A DNA stretch of 64,000 bases from assembly GCF_009795715.1 (NCBI RefSeq), contig NZ_WTCR01000006.1, positions 62,001 to 126,000 on the forward strand. The letters run 5' to 3'. A program made the position numbers and the translations under genes. Below the pieces are notes generated by a model. It was not told the origin of the DNA and ran no database searches. It saw only the letters and a list, made by a program, of their open reading frames with translations. Within the stretch, counting starts at the first letter, position 1. Every line of letters begins with the position of its first letter. The stretch comes from Labilibaculum euxinicum (lineage in GTDB: Bacteria; Bacteroidota; Bacteroidia; Bacteroidales; Marinifilaceae). Shown piece after piece: positions 1 through 7,753 of the stretch.

Positions 1-1
1 T

Positions 2-1759
2 TTTGGAACAGGTCTGGCAACAGGGATAAATTTATTGGCTTATACTTCAATTATTTCAAGCAATTCAATATCGTGGTATGAAGATGCTTTGCATACAATT
101 TCTGTATTAACTCCTGATAATGTAAGTGTAACAACAGGAGACAATTATTATGCCTTGGTAGATGATGGCAGTTGTCAAAACTCTGCAGTTTTAACATTTA
201 CTGTTCGAAATCTGCCCGAAGCAAATGATTTGCTGGTTGAGTTATGTGAAGATCTATCGGGAAGTGGTTCATTGACATCCTACGATCTTTCAAAATTAGA
301 GCCGGCAGTAAACAATGATCCGGGAACAGTTAAAGAATGGTTTTTTGATATGGCCTTGAGTTTGCCGGTTCCAAATCCTATGAATGCAGCCATTTCTAAC
401 GGAGATAGTTTTTTTGTTCGCGTAAGTTTTGGCGCGGAGAGTAATGTTGGAAGAATTGATTTTACAATCAACTCCTTGCCTGATGCTCAAAACCATCAGG
501 TCTTGTTATGCGAGGATGGTTTCAATTCCGGGCAGGTAAGAGGTGAAAATTTGAATAATTACTATTCTGATATTACAACATCAGTATCCAGTACTATTAT
601 TTGGTATTATGAAGCAACTTATTCCAATCCTGTTTTAAATACACGAAATGTTCTTGTTTCAGACGGAGATGTATATTACGCCAGAGTTTGGGATGGTGTC
701 TGCGAGAATTTTGCAGAGCTGTCATTTGATATTTTATCATTACCTCAAACCTCAACAGTAAACGAGGTAGTTTGTGAAGAGAGCTTTGGATCGTCCTCAT
801 TGTCAGGAATAAACCTTACCGATTATAATTTGCAGGTGAGTAACGATCCTGCTGCAAATGTGCAATGGTTCGAAGATGACCAATTGAATATTCCTGTAGC
901 GAATCCTGCGGGTGTAACTGTCTTTAATCAAAGCTCATATTATGCCCTTGCCACTAATGCGAGTTCTTGTGAAAATACCGGACGATTAAATTTCTTAGTC
1001 GACCCACTGCCGGAAGCAAATGATCTAAGTATAGAATTGTGTGAGGATGTTTTGGGAACAGGAGAGGTTGTGAATTATGACCTGACTGCGCTTAATAATC
1101 AGGTAACACCTGATGCCTCTGTTACAGTGGGTTGGTATGAAGATGTTGATTTACTCATTCCTGTATTGAATCCGCTTAAAATTTCACTTCGTTCCGGTGA
1201 AAGTTATTTCGCTAAAATAGAAAATGGATGTGTTAATTCCTCGGTGATTGATTTTACCGTTCATGATAGGCCATTTTTTGATTTAGGAATGGATACAACA
1301 ATATTTTACACCGAATCAAAAATATTATCTCCTTCAATAGATATTCGGTTTTTACCAGGCAATTATCTGTGGCAGGACGGTACAACGGCTTCAACCTATA
1401 CGGTTACTGAAGAAGGAAAGTACTTTTTGGAATATACAGATATGAACGGTTGTGTTGGGATGGATTCCATTCTGGTTTATGTCGATAGGTATCGGATATT
1501 TGTTCCAAATGCTTTTACCCCTGACGGAAATGGTGTTAATGATACTTTTGGACCATCAATCACAGGTGATATTGCAGGTGAAGATATTGAGATGTATATA
1601 TATAACCGTTGGGGTGAACTAATCTATACATTTACTGATTTGGGGCAGGGCTGGGATGGTACCTATAAAGGGAAGAAAGCAAATGTGGGAGTATATGTTT
1701 GGATCCTGATTGTTAATGGGAAAGCCCGCCAGGATGGCAATGTTTCTTTAATTCGATAA
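2..1759 (+). CDS. T9SS-secreted repeat adhesin with gliding-motility (CHU_C) C-terminal domain, 5' end cut by window
   Basis: The reading frame is open to the left edge, so this is the C-terminal part of a longer protein. Most of the visible part is about four repeats of roughly 88 residues, each with a Cys-Glu-Asp/Glu motif (LCED, LCED, VCEE, LCED); the motifs recur about every 265 bases. The last ~90 residues contain VPNAFTPDGNGVND and YNRWGELIY, hallmarks of the gliding-motility-associated C-terminal domain, a type B T9SS sorting signal. The protein is therefore predicted to cross the outer membrane by T9SS and stay at the surface. The gene ends one base before a PorP/SprF gene, the usual partner of type B cargo. 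The repeats look Ig-like, but the ligand is unknown. Confidence 0.88.
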   Translation, partial: FGTGLATGINLLAYTSIISSNSISWYEDALHTISVLTPDNVSVTTGDNYYALVDDGSCQNSAVLTFTVRNLPEANDLLVELCEDLSGSGSLTSYDLSKLEPAVNNDPGTVKEWFFDMALSLPVPNPMNAAISNGDSFFVRVSFGAESNVGRIDFTINSLPDAQNHQVLLCEDGFNSGQVRGENLNNYYSDITTSVSSTIIWYYEATYSNPVLNTRNVLVSDGDVYYARVWDGVCENFAELSFDILSLPQTSTVNEVVCEESFGSSSLSGINLTDYNLQVSNDPAANVQWFEDDQLNIPVANPAGVTVFNQSSYYALATNASSCENTGRLNFLVDPLPEANDLSIELCEDVLGTGEVVNYDLTALNNQVTPDASVTVGWYEDVDLLIPVLNPLKISLRSGESYFAKIENGCVNSSVIDFTVHDRPFFDLGMDTTIFYTESKILSPSIDIRFLPGNYLWQDGTTASTYTVTEEGKYFLEYTDMNGCVGMDSILVYVDRYRIFVPNAFTPDGNGVNDTFGPSITGDIAGEDIEMYIYNRWGELIYTFTDLGQGWDGTYKGKKANVGVYVWILIVNGKARQDGNVSLIR

Positions 1760-1760
1760 A

Positions 1761-2780
1761 ATGGTAAAATGGAGATTTATTTGTATTGTCTGTTGTTTGC
1801 TTTGGACTTCATTGGTCAAGGCTCAGGACGTTGAGTTCTCTCAGTTTTACGCAAACCGGCTTTATCTTAATCCTGCGTTTGCCGGATCAGAGTACGTTCC
1901 GACTTTAGGAATGTCTTATCGAAATCAGTGGCCTCAGAATAATCGTCCTTTTGTCACTTATAGTGCTTCTTACGATCAATTCGTTGATTTGATGAATGGT
2001 GGACTGGGAATATTAATTCTTCAGGATAATCAGGGACAAGGAGCAATTAAAACAACAACTGCCTCGGGAATGTATTCGTACTCCTTGGATATTAATCGAA
2101 ATTTATCAATGAATGTTGGATTTAAGGCTGGTTATATTCAAAGAAAATTGGATTGGAGTTCATTTGTGTTTTCAGATATGATAGATCCATTGTATGGAGT
2201 GATTTATCCTTCCAGAGAAGTTCAGCCAAATAATTTAAGTAAATCGTACTGGGACTTTTCCATGGGGATCATCGTAAATTATAAAAGTCTTTATTTTGGA
2301 GGTGTAATTGATCATCTCTCAGAACCCAATGAGGCATTCAATTCAGAGCAGAATATAGCGGTTTTACCTCGTAAATATACAGTGCATGCAGGTGCAAATA
2401 TTCCAATGGGATATTCTCGTGGATTAATGAAAAGCAATTTTACCATTTCCCCAAATATATTGTATCAACGACAATTGGATTTTGAGCAAATAAATTATGG
2501 AATGTATTTATCCAGAAATAACTGGGTTGTTGGTGCTTGGTTTCGTCATAATCTTTCCTTCGATTTTGATGCATTCATTATTTTGATTGGTTACCAGACT
2601 GATAAAGTTAGAATTGGCTATTCCTATGATTATGTGGTGTCTAATTTGGTGAAAACAAATTCAGGAGCTCACGAGATATCGCTTAGCTATTTATTGGGAA
2701 AGGCAAAATCTTCTTGTTCCGGAACTTATTTTTTAAGAAAGAAAAGAAGGATACGTGCAATTCGATGTCCGAAATTTTAA
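1761..2780 (+). CDS. PorP/SprF family T9SS membrane protein
   Basis: A 339-residue protein with a signal peptide ending near VKAQ, then DVEFSQFYANRLYLNPAFAG, the typical N-terminus of PorP/SprF proteins. The rest is alternating amphipathic strands compatible with an outer-membrane barrel. In the family, PorP/SprF proteins support secretion or surface attachment of type B T9SS cargo. It starts two bases after the stop of such a cargo gene, so the two are almost certainly cotranscribed. The last ~20 residues are strongly basic (KKRRIRAIR). A specific partnership with the upstream protein is inferred from adjacency. Confidence 0.88.
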   Translation: MVKWRFICIVCCLLWTSLVKAQDVEFSQFYANRLYLNPAFAGSEYVPTLGMSYRNQWPQNNRPFVTYSASYDQFVDLMNGGLGILILQDNQGQGAIKTTTASGMYSYSLDINRNLSMNVGFKAGYIQRKLDWSSFVFSDMIDPLYGVIYPSREVQPNNLSKSYWDFSMGIIVNYKSLYFGGVIDHLSEPNEAFNSEQNIAVLPRKYTVHAGANIPMGYSRGLMKSNFTISPNILYQRQLDFEQINYGMYLSRNNWVVGAWFRHNLSFDFDAFIILIGYQTDKVRIGYSYDYVVSNLVKTNSGAHEISLSYLLGKAKSSCSGTYFLRKKRRIRAIRCPKF

Positions 2781-2832
2781 AATAAATAGATTGAATGTTA
2801 TTGAATTATAGAGTGTTGAAGTTTAATTATTA

Positions 2833-2844
2833 TTAACCGGTTAA
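2833..2844. promoter_or_regulatory. 12-bp perfect palindrome upstream of the curli operon
   Basis: TTAACCGGTTAA is a perfect inverted repeat about 110 bases upstream of the chosen csgE start, in the only sizeable gap between the PorP/SprF gene and csgE. It could be an operator for curli transcription. No regulator gene lies next to it, so the role is inference. Confidence 0.35.
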
Positions 2845-2955
2845 CAAAAGTTAAGATTCCTTAAGAGAAGTCTATTGAATTTGGTATTGCTATGATATTA
2901 AATTTAGAAATGATATATTTATGTTGTGATAATCATTGATTTTATTGAAATTCAA

Positions 2956-3468
2956 ATGAGAAATTTTTATAGAGTTTTATTATTAATCTTTTTTTTTATG
3001 TTTTTTGTTTCACTTCCGGAAATGAAGGGACAGGAAACCGAAGATGTAAGTGACTCAATAAAAACATTAAAGATTCTTCAACAAACACTTGATGATATTG
3101 TTGAAAAAAATACAGCCTATGAAAATGTAGGTTCCGAGATGGAAGTTGATGGTTTGGTTATGGATGAAACAATGACCAAAGTAGGACGTGATTTCTACGA
3201 TATGTTTTTTTCCATCTGGGTTGCACCTCAAAAAGCAAAGAATTTCACCATTACTATTAAAGAAATGGTTTTGCCGGGCTTAGCAACTCAAATTGTTGTT
3301 TTGGTAAATGATAATGAAGTATTTAAACAAAGAGTGCAGCCACGCTATGAAGTATTGGAACAAATGTCCCAATATGCAAACCAAATGGCGATGCAATTTT
3401 TAAATAATTATGAAAAAATGAATGCCCAACTTGAAGATGAAGATCAACAGGGAACGGGAATGTTTTGA
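2956..3468 (+). CDS. csgE: Curli assembly protein CsgE
   Basis: A 170-residue secreted protein. The ATG at 2956 gives a clean signal peptide (basic MRNFYR, hydrophobic core, end near KGQ); an upstream GTG at 2926 would only add ten residues in front of it. The core has EVDGLVMDETMTKVGRDFY and FTITIKEM, matching CsgE, the periplasmic adaptor that caps the CsgG pore and targets curlin subunits to it. The gene is followed after 17 bases by csgF and then csgG, the conserved export-machinery order. The C-terminus is acidic and Gln-rich. Confidence 0.93.
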   Translation: MRNFYRVLLLIFFFMFFVSLPEMKGQETEDVSDSIKTLKILQQTLDDIVEKNTAYENVGSEMEVDGLVMDETMTKVGRDFYDMFFSIWVAPQKAKNFTITIKEMVLPGLATQIVVLVNDNEVFKQRVQPRYEVLEQMSQYANQMAMQFLNNYEKMNAQLEDEDQQGTGMF

Positions 3469-3485
3469 ACTTTAAACCGTAAATC

Positions 3486-3908
3486 ATGAATATTATAAAA
3501 ATAGTATTTGTCTTGTCTTTTCTGAGTTTATTATTGCCAACCGAATCTATGGCTCAGGATTTTGTGTATAAACCAATAAATTCATCTTTTGGCGGTGATC
3601 AGTACAATTACAATTGGTTATTGAATTCTGCGACCCAGCAAAATAGAATTGAAGATCCAAATGCTGATAGTGCATTAAATAAAGATCCGTTGGATGATTT
3701 TCAGGATAACCTGAACCGACAAATATTGAATCAACTATCAAGTAAATTGGTTAATTCTATTTTTGGAGATAATAATCAGCTTGAAACCGGTTCGTATAAT
3801 CTAGGGAATTATAAGGTTGATATTTCTGAAGATGCAAGTGGTGTTACTGTGAATGTCAGTGATATTACAAATGGAAATTTTACAAATATTGTTATTCCCA
3901 GTTATTAA
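3486..3908 (+). CDS. csgF: Curli assembly protein CsgF
   Basis: 140 residues with a signal peptide ending at SMAQ. The mature N-terminus, DFVYKPINSSFGGDQYNYNW followed by LLNSATQQN, closely resembles the CsgF segment that inserts into the CsgG channel and forms its second constriction (FxNPSFGG...LLNxAxxQN). In known systems CsgF couples the pore to the nucleator CsgB at the cell surface. It sits between csgE and csgG with short gaps and no terminator, so the three genes form one transcript. Confidence 0.94.
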   Translation: MNIIKIVFVLSFLSLLLPTESMAQDFVYKPINSSFGGDQYNYNWLLNSATQQNRIEDPNADSALNKDPLDDFQDNLNRQILNQLSSKLVNSIFGDNNQLETGSYNLGNYKVDISEDASGVTVNVSDITNGNFTNIVIPSY

Positions 3909-3936
3909 TAAATAGTTATTCGCTAATTCCCTATAT

Positions 3937-5376
3937 ATGTTTAAATGTATACGCCACTACTATAGTGTTTTAATTTTACTACCTCTCTTAAATGGATGTG
4001 TTCCATATTTTAATCAGCCTTTAAGTGAGCAAAGAGCCGAAATTGGAGCTGAAACACCTGCAAGGAAAAGTTTGGTTAGTTTGCCTGAGCCAAAAGAAAA
4101 GATAGTTGCGGCAGTGTATAAATTTCGTGATCAGACCGGACAATATAAGCCTTCGGATAATGGAGCCAATTGGTCGACAGCGGTTACGCAGGGAACCACA
4201 TCAATACTCTTAAAAGCAATTGAAGAATCAGGTTGGTTTATTCCTATTGAAAGAGAAGGCTTATCTAATTTACTGAATGAGCGAAAAATTATACGATCAA
4301 GTCGTGCAAATTACGCAGGTCAAAATGAAAGTTCTCAATTATTGCCTCCTCTTTTGTTTGCCGGTTTGGTATTGGAAGGTGGTGTTATTAGTTACGATGC
4401 CAATGTTTTGACTGGTGGTGCTGGATTAAAGTATTTTGGTGCTGGAGCTTCAGGTCAGTACCGGCAAGACAGGGTAACTGTTTATCTTCGTGCTATTTCT
4501 ACAAGTAATGGTCGAATTCTAAAAACAGTGTACACTTCTAAAATGATTCTTTCTCAAAAATTGGACGCTAGTATCTTCCGATATGTTAAGTTTAAACGTC
4601 TGCTTGAGGCAGAGGTTGGTTTCACCTATAATGAACCGTCTGAAATGGCTGTGAAAGAAGCGATAGAGAAAGCTGTTGAGTCATTGATTATAGAAGGTGT
4701 TATTGAAGGACTCTGGGATTTGAAGAATCCGGAAGATGTTAATTCAGATGTAATAACAAAATATGTTGAAGGAAAAGAAGATAATCAGGGGGCAGATTTC
4801 TTTGATCAGTTAATTACTCCACGCCGCCGTAAATTTGGTTTAGGCTTTAATGGCGGATCATGGTTGTATATGGGAGATTATAAGCATACGGAGATGAAAG
4901 CTATGGCTGGAGTATCTTTATTATACGATACTCAAACAGCATTGCAGTTTGGACTTAATTTTAGCCGGGGAGATCTTGCAACTACAAATTATTTTCAAAA
5001 AACTTATAATTCTCTTGATTTAACGGCTAAATATCGTTTATTGCCTTATAAAGATTGGACTCCTTATATTGAAGGTGGCTTAGGTGTTTTTTCAGAACAT
5101 GAAAAGTCTATATATACTATTGATCTTTCAAACTCAATATATACTCAGGCATTATATGGAGCAGGTGTAGAATTTTTATTTAATGATCGTATTGGTTTGA
5201 ATTTCTCTGTGTTGAATCATTACATATTTAATGATAATATAGATGGATTAAAACAAGGAAATTTTAATGATTATTTTTGGGAAGGGAAAATCGGCTTAAA
5301 CTTCTATTTTGATAAGATCTGGGATAGAAATAAGAAGAAGAAAAACAGAAAGGAAAAAGTACAAAAAAAGCAGTGA
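3937..5376 (+). CDS. csgG: Curli export pore lipoprotein CsgG with C-terminal beta-barrel-like extension
   Basis: 479 residues. A lipobox (PLLNGC, Cys21) marks an outer-membrane lipoprotein. Residues about 50-270 match CsgG: VAAVYKFRDQTGQYKP, a TSILLKAI helix, WFIPIEREGLSNLLNER and a C-terminal helix ending EGVIEGLW. CsgG forms the nonameric curlin secretion channel. Typical CsgG is about 277 residues; here a further ~180 residues (about 290-465) contain alternating aromatic and glycine-rich strands ending in GLNFYF, resembling a small outer-membrane barrel, followed by a Lys-rich tail. The extension looks like a fusion; its function is unknown. A strong terminator follows, closing the csgEFG unit. 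Confidence 0.93.
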   Translation: MFKCIRHYYSVLILLPLLNGCVPYFNQPLSEQRAEIGAETPARKSLVSLPEPKEKIVAAVYKFRDQTGQYKPSDNGANWSTAVTQGTTSILLKAIEESGWFIPIEREGLSNLLNERKIIRSSRANYAGQNESSQLLPPLLFAGLVLEGGVISYDANVLTGGAGLKYFGAGASGQYRQDRVTVYLRAISTSNGRILKTVYTSKMILSQKLDASIFRYVKFKRLLEAEVGFTYNEPSEMAVKEAIEKAVESLIIEGVIEGLWDLKNPEDVNSDVITKYVEGKEDNQGADFFDQLITPRRRKFGLGFNGGSWLYMGDYKHTEMKAMAGVSLLYDTQTALQFGLNFSRGDLATTNYFQKTYNSLDLTAKYRLLPYKDWTPYIEGGLGVFSEHEKSIYTIDLSNSIYTQALYGAGVEFLFNDRIGLNFSVLNHYIFNDNIDGLKQGNFNDYFWEGKIGLNFYFDKIWDRNKKKKNRKEKVQKKQ

Positions 5377-5420
5377 GTCAGTTTATTTCTGCTGAATAAA
5401 ATATTAACAAGTTATTAACA

Positions 5421-5450
5421 GGGTCGAATATACATTCGGCCCTTTTTTTT
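5421..5450 (+). terminator. Rho-independent terminator after csgG
   Basis: GGGTCGAAT and ATTCGGCCC form a 9-bp stem with one G-U pair around a short loop, followed by eight Ts. It separates csgEFG from the curlin genes. Confidence 0.85.
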
Positions 5451-5723
5451 ATTTGTGTATTTTTCAGATTATTGTCTTTAATGGTTTGCAAAACAGCAGT
5501 TTATGTGTTGTTGTTTAATTTAAATTAATTATTTGTATTGAATTTAAAACTTTGAGTTGCCTTTATCAAATTCTTGATCATATTCATCATATTAATTTGC
5601 TGTTTGATGTAATCTAATAATATAAACTCAATAGATCTCTTTACATTTAAATTGAATTTAAAACGATAAAACATAAATTATCAAGTAAAAATCAACCAAC
5701 AACCAAATTTGTAAAACTTTTAA

Positions 5724-5739
5724 ATCAGGGAGACCTGAT
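5724..5739 (+). promoter_or_regulatory. Small GNRA-loop hairpin in the curlin leader
   Basis: ATCAGG and CCTGAT form a perfect 6-bp stem closed by the tetraloop GAGA, 33 bases upstream of the start codon. If transcribed it would be a stable 5'-UTR hairpin that could affect mRNA stability or translation. No equivalent is seen before the second curlin gene. Confidence 0.4.
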
Positions 5740-5742
5740 CTA

Positions 5743-5757
5743 TTCACTTTAAACCTT
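5743..5757 (+). repeat. Shared curlin leader motif, copy 1
   Basis: TTCACTTTAAACCTT lies 30 bases before the ATG and is repeated exactly 29 bases before the ATG of the next curlin gene. The rest of both leaders up to ATGAAAAA is also similar. It may be a common ribosome-recruiting or mRNA-stability element. Confidence 0.6.
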
Positions 5758-5772
5758 AAAAATTTATAAACC

Positions 5773-7404
5773 ATGAAAAAGATTTTATTCATCTTTTTAG
5801 TAGTACTATGTACTGGGGTAGTTTCATTTGCCCAAGTTAACCATTCCAACGTGAACCAAGTTGGGAATGACAATTTATCCACAGTAGAGCAAGTGGGTGT
5901 TCTAAATATTAATGACATTTACCAAAATGGGGAAGGTAACATTGCTGAAGTTAATCAGTATGGGTTTCTAAATATGTCATTTTTAGATCAGTATGGTGAA
6001 GGAAATGAGTATTATGCTGCTCAGTCCATGACTAATTTCTCAAAAGCTTTACAAGTTGGAAATTACAACCTTGCAGAGGTTAACCAATTAGGATTTAATG
6101 CATCTTATATTTCTCAACTTTGGGGAAGTTACAATAAGGCAGATGTAGATCAATTCGGATTTTTCAACATGTCTGTTATCAGTCAATTTTTAAGTTATCA
6201 TGAAACTGCTGATGTGTTCCAGTTTGGATTTTTAAATTCGGCTAATGTAATGCAAACAGGTGGCCAATATGATAAGGCAACCATAAGTCAATGGGGTGTT
6301 TTGAATAATGCGAATATTTATCAAACATTTACAACTAGAAATTCAGCACTTGTGGCTCAACGGGGATTTGCTAATTATGGTCTTGTTAATCAATTCATGG
6401 GACGTAGCAATAATGCTGAAATTTCTCAGGTTGGATCTAAAAATTACGCATATGTTGATCAGTTTTTTGGAGCAGGAAATAGTTCTGTTGTTATGCAAAA
6501 AGGTAAAAATAACCTTGCATGGACAAAACAAGTAGGTGGGATTTTAAATAAAATTGATGTGAATCAGGACGGCAAGTCCAATGAGGCATATGCTTTTCAG
6601 AATGGAGGAGTTTTTAATAAGTCTGCTGTTAAGCAACATGGGAAAAAGAATGTTGCAGTAACTGAGCAAGATGGTGGTTTTTTAAACTCTGCAACCATTA
6701 ATCAAAGAGGACGTGGAAATGAAGCTGTTGTTACACAGCTTGATGGGGCTTTTAATAAAGGTTTGATTTCTCAGAAAGGAAGAAGAAATAATGCTGAAAT
6801 ATTTCAAGATGGAGGTTTGTTTAATACCGCTGTAGTAACACAAAGAGGTAGGATGAATGAAGCTTCCGTATATCAATTGGGTGGTTGGTTAAATGTCGCT
6901 GAAGTTGAGCAGTATGGAAAAGGAAATGATGCTGTAATTACTCAGATTGACGGTTCATTTAATAATGCATATATTGGACAAGATGGTAAATTCAATGAAG
7001 CTGAAATTCTTCAGGTAGAAAACTCAGGAAGTTATGCAGGTGTTGCCCAAATAGGTAACGAAAACTATGCATATATTGAACAATTTGCAACAAGTAATAC
7101 TTTTGCAGGTATTATTCAGGTTGGGAATGGTAACGCAGCAGGAATTGGTCAATATGAAGTGGATAACAGTTATGCTTTAATTCAGCAGTATGGTGATGAC
7201 AACGAAGCTGTTTCTATTCAGGCATATGGTGAAAATAATGTTGCATTCACAACCCAGGTTGGTGCTGAAAATGTATCTTATACAGAACAAGTGGGAAGTA
7301 ACAACTTCGTAAATGTTTACCAAAATGGTAATGGTCACTCTTCATTTGTTTCTCAATATGGGAATGGAAATTCAGCCACTGTTAGTCAATATAATGGTTT
7401 CTAA
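5773..7404 (+). CDS. Giant curlin (CsgA-like) fibre subunit 1
   Basis: 543 residues with a signal peptide ending SFAQ. The mature chain is a run of about 47 units of roughly 11 residues with the curlin pattern Q-x-G-x-x-N-x-A-x-V-x, each expected to be one strand of an amyloid beta-solenoid. Classical CsgA has five 22-residue repeats, so this is about four to five times larger. From about residue 243 to 410 the turns alternate strictly between basic (GKNN, GKKN, GRRN) and hydrophobic (GGILN, GGVFN, GGWLN). Earlier turns are neutral or aromatic and later ones acidic (GDDN, GENN). Export through CsgG is expected. It has its own terminator. Calling it CsgA rather than CsgB rests on size and repeat regularity. 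Confidence 0.9.
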   Translation: MKKILFIFLVVLCTGVVSFAQVNHSNVNQVGNDNLSTVEQVGVLNINDIYQNGEGNIAEVNQYGFLNMSFLDQYGEGNEYYAAQSMTNFSKALQVGNYNLAEVNQLGFNASYISQLWGSYNKADVDQFGFFNMSVISQFLSYHETADVFQFGFLNSANVMQTGGQYDKATISQWGVLNNANIYQTFTTRNSALVAQRGFANYGLVNQFMGRSNNAEISQVGSKNYAYVDQFFGAGNSSVVMQKGKNNLAWTKQVGGILNKIDVNQDGKSNEAYAFQNGGVFNKSAVKQHGKKNVAVTEQDGGFLNSATINQRGRGNEAVVTQLDGAFNKGLISQKGRRNNAEIFQDGGLFNTAVVTQRGRMNEASVYQLGGWLNVAEVEQYGKGNDAVITQIDGSFNNAYIGQDGKFNEAEILQVENSGSYAGVAQIGNENYAYIEQFATSNTFAGIIQVGNGNAAGIGQYEVDNSYALIQQYGDDNEAVSIQAYGENNVAFTTQVGAENVSYTEQVGSNNFVNVYQNGNGHSSFVSQYGNGNSATVSQYNGF

Positions 7405-7443
7405 TTAGTAGTCAGAATATTTGATTGATTTATAGTATTTAAG

Positions 7444-7485
7444 ACCGTCAAAATTGGATTTTTATTCGATTTTGACGGTTTTTTA
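7444..7485 (+). terminator. Terminator after first giant curlin gene
   Basis: ACCGTCAAAAT and ATTTTGACGGT are perfectly complementary 11-bp arms, followed by a T-run. It should limit read-through into the second curlin gene, allowing separate expression levels. Confidence 0.88.
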
Positions 7486-7724
7486 ATTTCCTGCATTTAA
7501 GACTCCTTAAACTTTTGTTTAAGTTTTCTTATTCTTTTTTAGAATGAATAAAGATTAGCATAAAAGAGGCTTGGTTTAATCACTAAATCAATGACGTTTG
7601 TGTAAAAACATAAGTGGTTGGAAAGGCTTTTGCTTAATTTAGATAAAAAGATCGAAGGATGCTATAAGTGCATAATTAGATCAGTCAGAGCTCTTAAACC
7701 TTTAAAATTGATTTTTAAAATTAA

Positions 7725-7739
7725 TTCACTTTAAACCTT
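7725..7739 (+). repeat. Shared curlin leader motif, copy 2
   Basis: TTCACTTTAAACCTT, identical to the copy at 5743-5757 and at nearly the same distance (29 bases) from its start codon. Confidence 0.6.
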
Positions 7740-7753
7740 TAAAAAATTCAACC

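Larger units (their letters stand above)
5377..5772 (+). promoter_or_regulatory. Intergenic region and 5' leader of first giant curlin gene
   Basis: 396 bases without a gene. The start holds the csgG terminator. The middle is very AT-rich and should contain the curlin promoter, but no exact TAnnTTTG box stands out. The last ~50 bases form a leader with a small hairpin and a motif shared with the second curlin gene. Confidence 0.5.
7405..7753 (+). promoter_or_regulatory. Intergenic region and leader of second giant curlin gene
   Basis: 349 bases without a gene. After the terminator there is a second small hairpin at 7506-7523 (CTTAAAC, loop TTTT, GTTTAAG) followed by a T-rich tract, possibly a backup terminator. 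The remainder is AT-rich and leads into the shared leader motif. A separate promoter is inferred from the terminator upstream. Confidence 0.45.
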
